Part shown: piece after piece, positions 63,853-64,000 of the stretch
Layout of the letters: the number at the start of each line of letters is the position of its first letter
Position numbering within the stretch: the first letter of the stretch is position 1
Program-made: the position numbers and the translations under genes
The notes under the pieces: generated by a model
Seen by the model: the letters and a program-made list of their open reading frames with translations, nothing else
Database searches by the model: none
What the model was told of the DNA's origin: nothing
Assembly: GCF_900199545.1 (NCBI RefSeq)
Contig: NZ_LT962671.1
Span: forward strand, 2,072,155 to 2,136,154
Source of the DNA: Raoultibacter massiliensis
GTDB taxonomy: Bacteria > Actinomycetota > Coriobacteriia > Coriobacteriales > Eggerthellaceae
Reading direction: 5' to 3'
DNA length: 64,000 nt

Positions 63853-63980
63853 CAACGAGCAACGAGCAACGAGCAACGAGCAACGAGCAACGAGCAACGA
63901 GCAACGAGCAACGAGCAACGAGCAACGAGCAACGAGCAACGAGCAACGAGCAACGAGCAACGAGCAACGAGCAACGAGCA
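63853..63980. repeat. Heptanucleotide tandem repeat (CAACGAG)n
   Basis: About 18 uninterrupted copies of the 7-base unit CAACGAG, ending just before the window edge. The unit is not a multiple of three. It lies after the terminator hairpin of the surface protein gene; no gene across it is supported. Confidence 0.95.
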
Positions 63981-64000
63981 GCGAAGCGCTACAACTCAAT

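Noticed and set aside
63700..63999. Open frame on the minus strand with LLVARCS repeats, or a CRISPR-like array
   Set aside because: The peptide is a direct translation of the 7-base repeat; there are no spacers, so it is not CRISPR, and the frame overlaps the surface gene end.

Overview
The window looks like chromosome of an anaerobic actinobacterium of the Eggerthellaceae (Coriobacteriia). The main reasons are the many TAT-exported, fumarate-reductase-like flavoproteins (five, plus one exported old-yellow-enzyme-type protein) and the membrane-bound LuxR regulators (five), nearly all sitting next to a flavoprotein. Zinc-binding (C+) forms of ribosomal proteins S4 and L36, a moderately high GC content and frequent GTG/TTG starts fit. 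The genus cannot be fixed from the sequence alone.

Layout. 1-4.3 kb: three small MCF-type zinc-ribbon proteins flank a PucR-family regulator and an MFS anion-type transporter, all on the minus strand. 4.7-5.8 kb: a RelB-like/nucleotidyltransferase-like fusion and a single-pass membrane protein. 5.85-6.06 kb: a long inverted-repeat element, with a second copy at 56.5 kb. 6.4-17.2 kb: three flavoprotein/membrane-LuxR pairs in succession. 17.3-23.8 kb: a minus-strand run of nfnA, nfnB, an N-formylglutamate-amidohydrolase-like gene, a RimK-like ATP-grasp gene, an unrecognised membrane-anchored repeat protein and folC. 24.1-27 kb: a four-TM protein and two tandem LysR paralogues with duplicated promoters. 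27-31.5 kb: a bacterial Cys-loop-receptor-like channel, a CorA transporter, a family 4 uracil-DNA glycosylase and alanine racemase. 31.7-35.6 kb: a fourth membrane LuxR and the exported OYE-type flavoprotein. 35.6-38.3 kb: mogA, moeA, and a PIN toxin whose antitoxin appears frameshifted.

38.4-41.8 kb: a flavoprotein, a six-haem-motif lipoprotein cytochrome, a single-chain double-MarR regulator and an XRE regulator. 42-45.8 kb: enolase, an MqsR-like toxin with a Panacea-domain antitoxin under a pair of palindromes, and a lone EcfT. 45.9-50.2 kb: an LEA-like helical protein, a small acidic protein, the fifth membrane LuxR and the fifth fumarate-reductase-like flavoprotein. 50.4-52 kb: trmO and a MerR regulator. 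52-55.7 kb: infA-rpmJ-rpsM-rpsK-rpsD-rpoA-rplQ, where L17 has a long acidic tail resembling the small acidic protein at 46.3 kb. 55.9-56.2 kb: tRNA-Lys and tRNA-Gln. 56.9-63.8 kb: an ECF sigma factor, a single-pass partner and a 1648-residue wall-anchored protein with about eight DUF11-like repeats. The window ends in a heptanucleotide repeat tract.

How it fits together. The exported flavoproteins probably take electrons from quinol through haem lipoproteins to reduce organic acceptors outside the membrane. Each membrane LuxR is a candidate sensor for its neighbour's substrate. NfnAB balances NADH, NADPH and ferredoxin. MoeA and MogA supply molybdenum cofactor for other respiratory reductases. 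The substrates of the flavoproteins cannot be read from the sequence.
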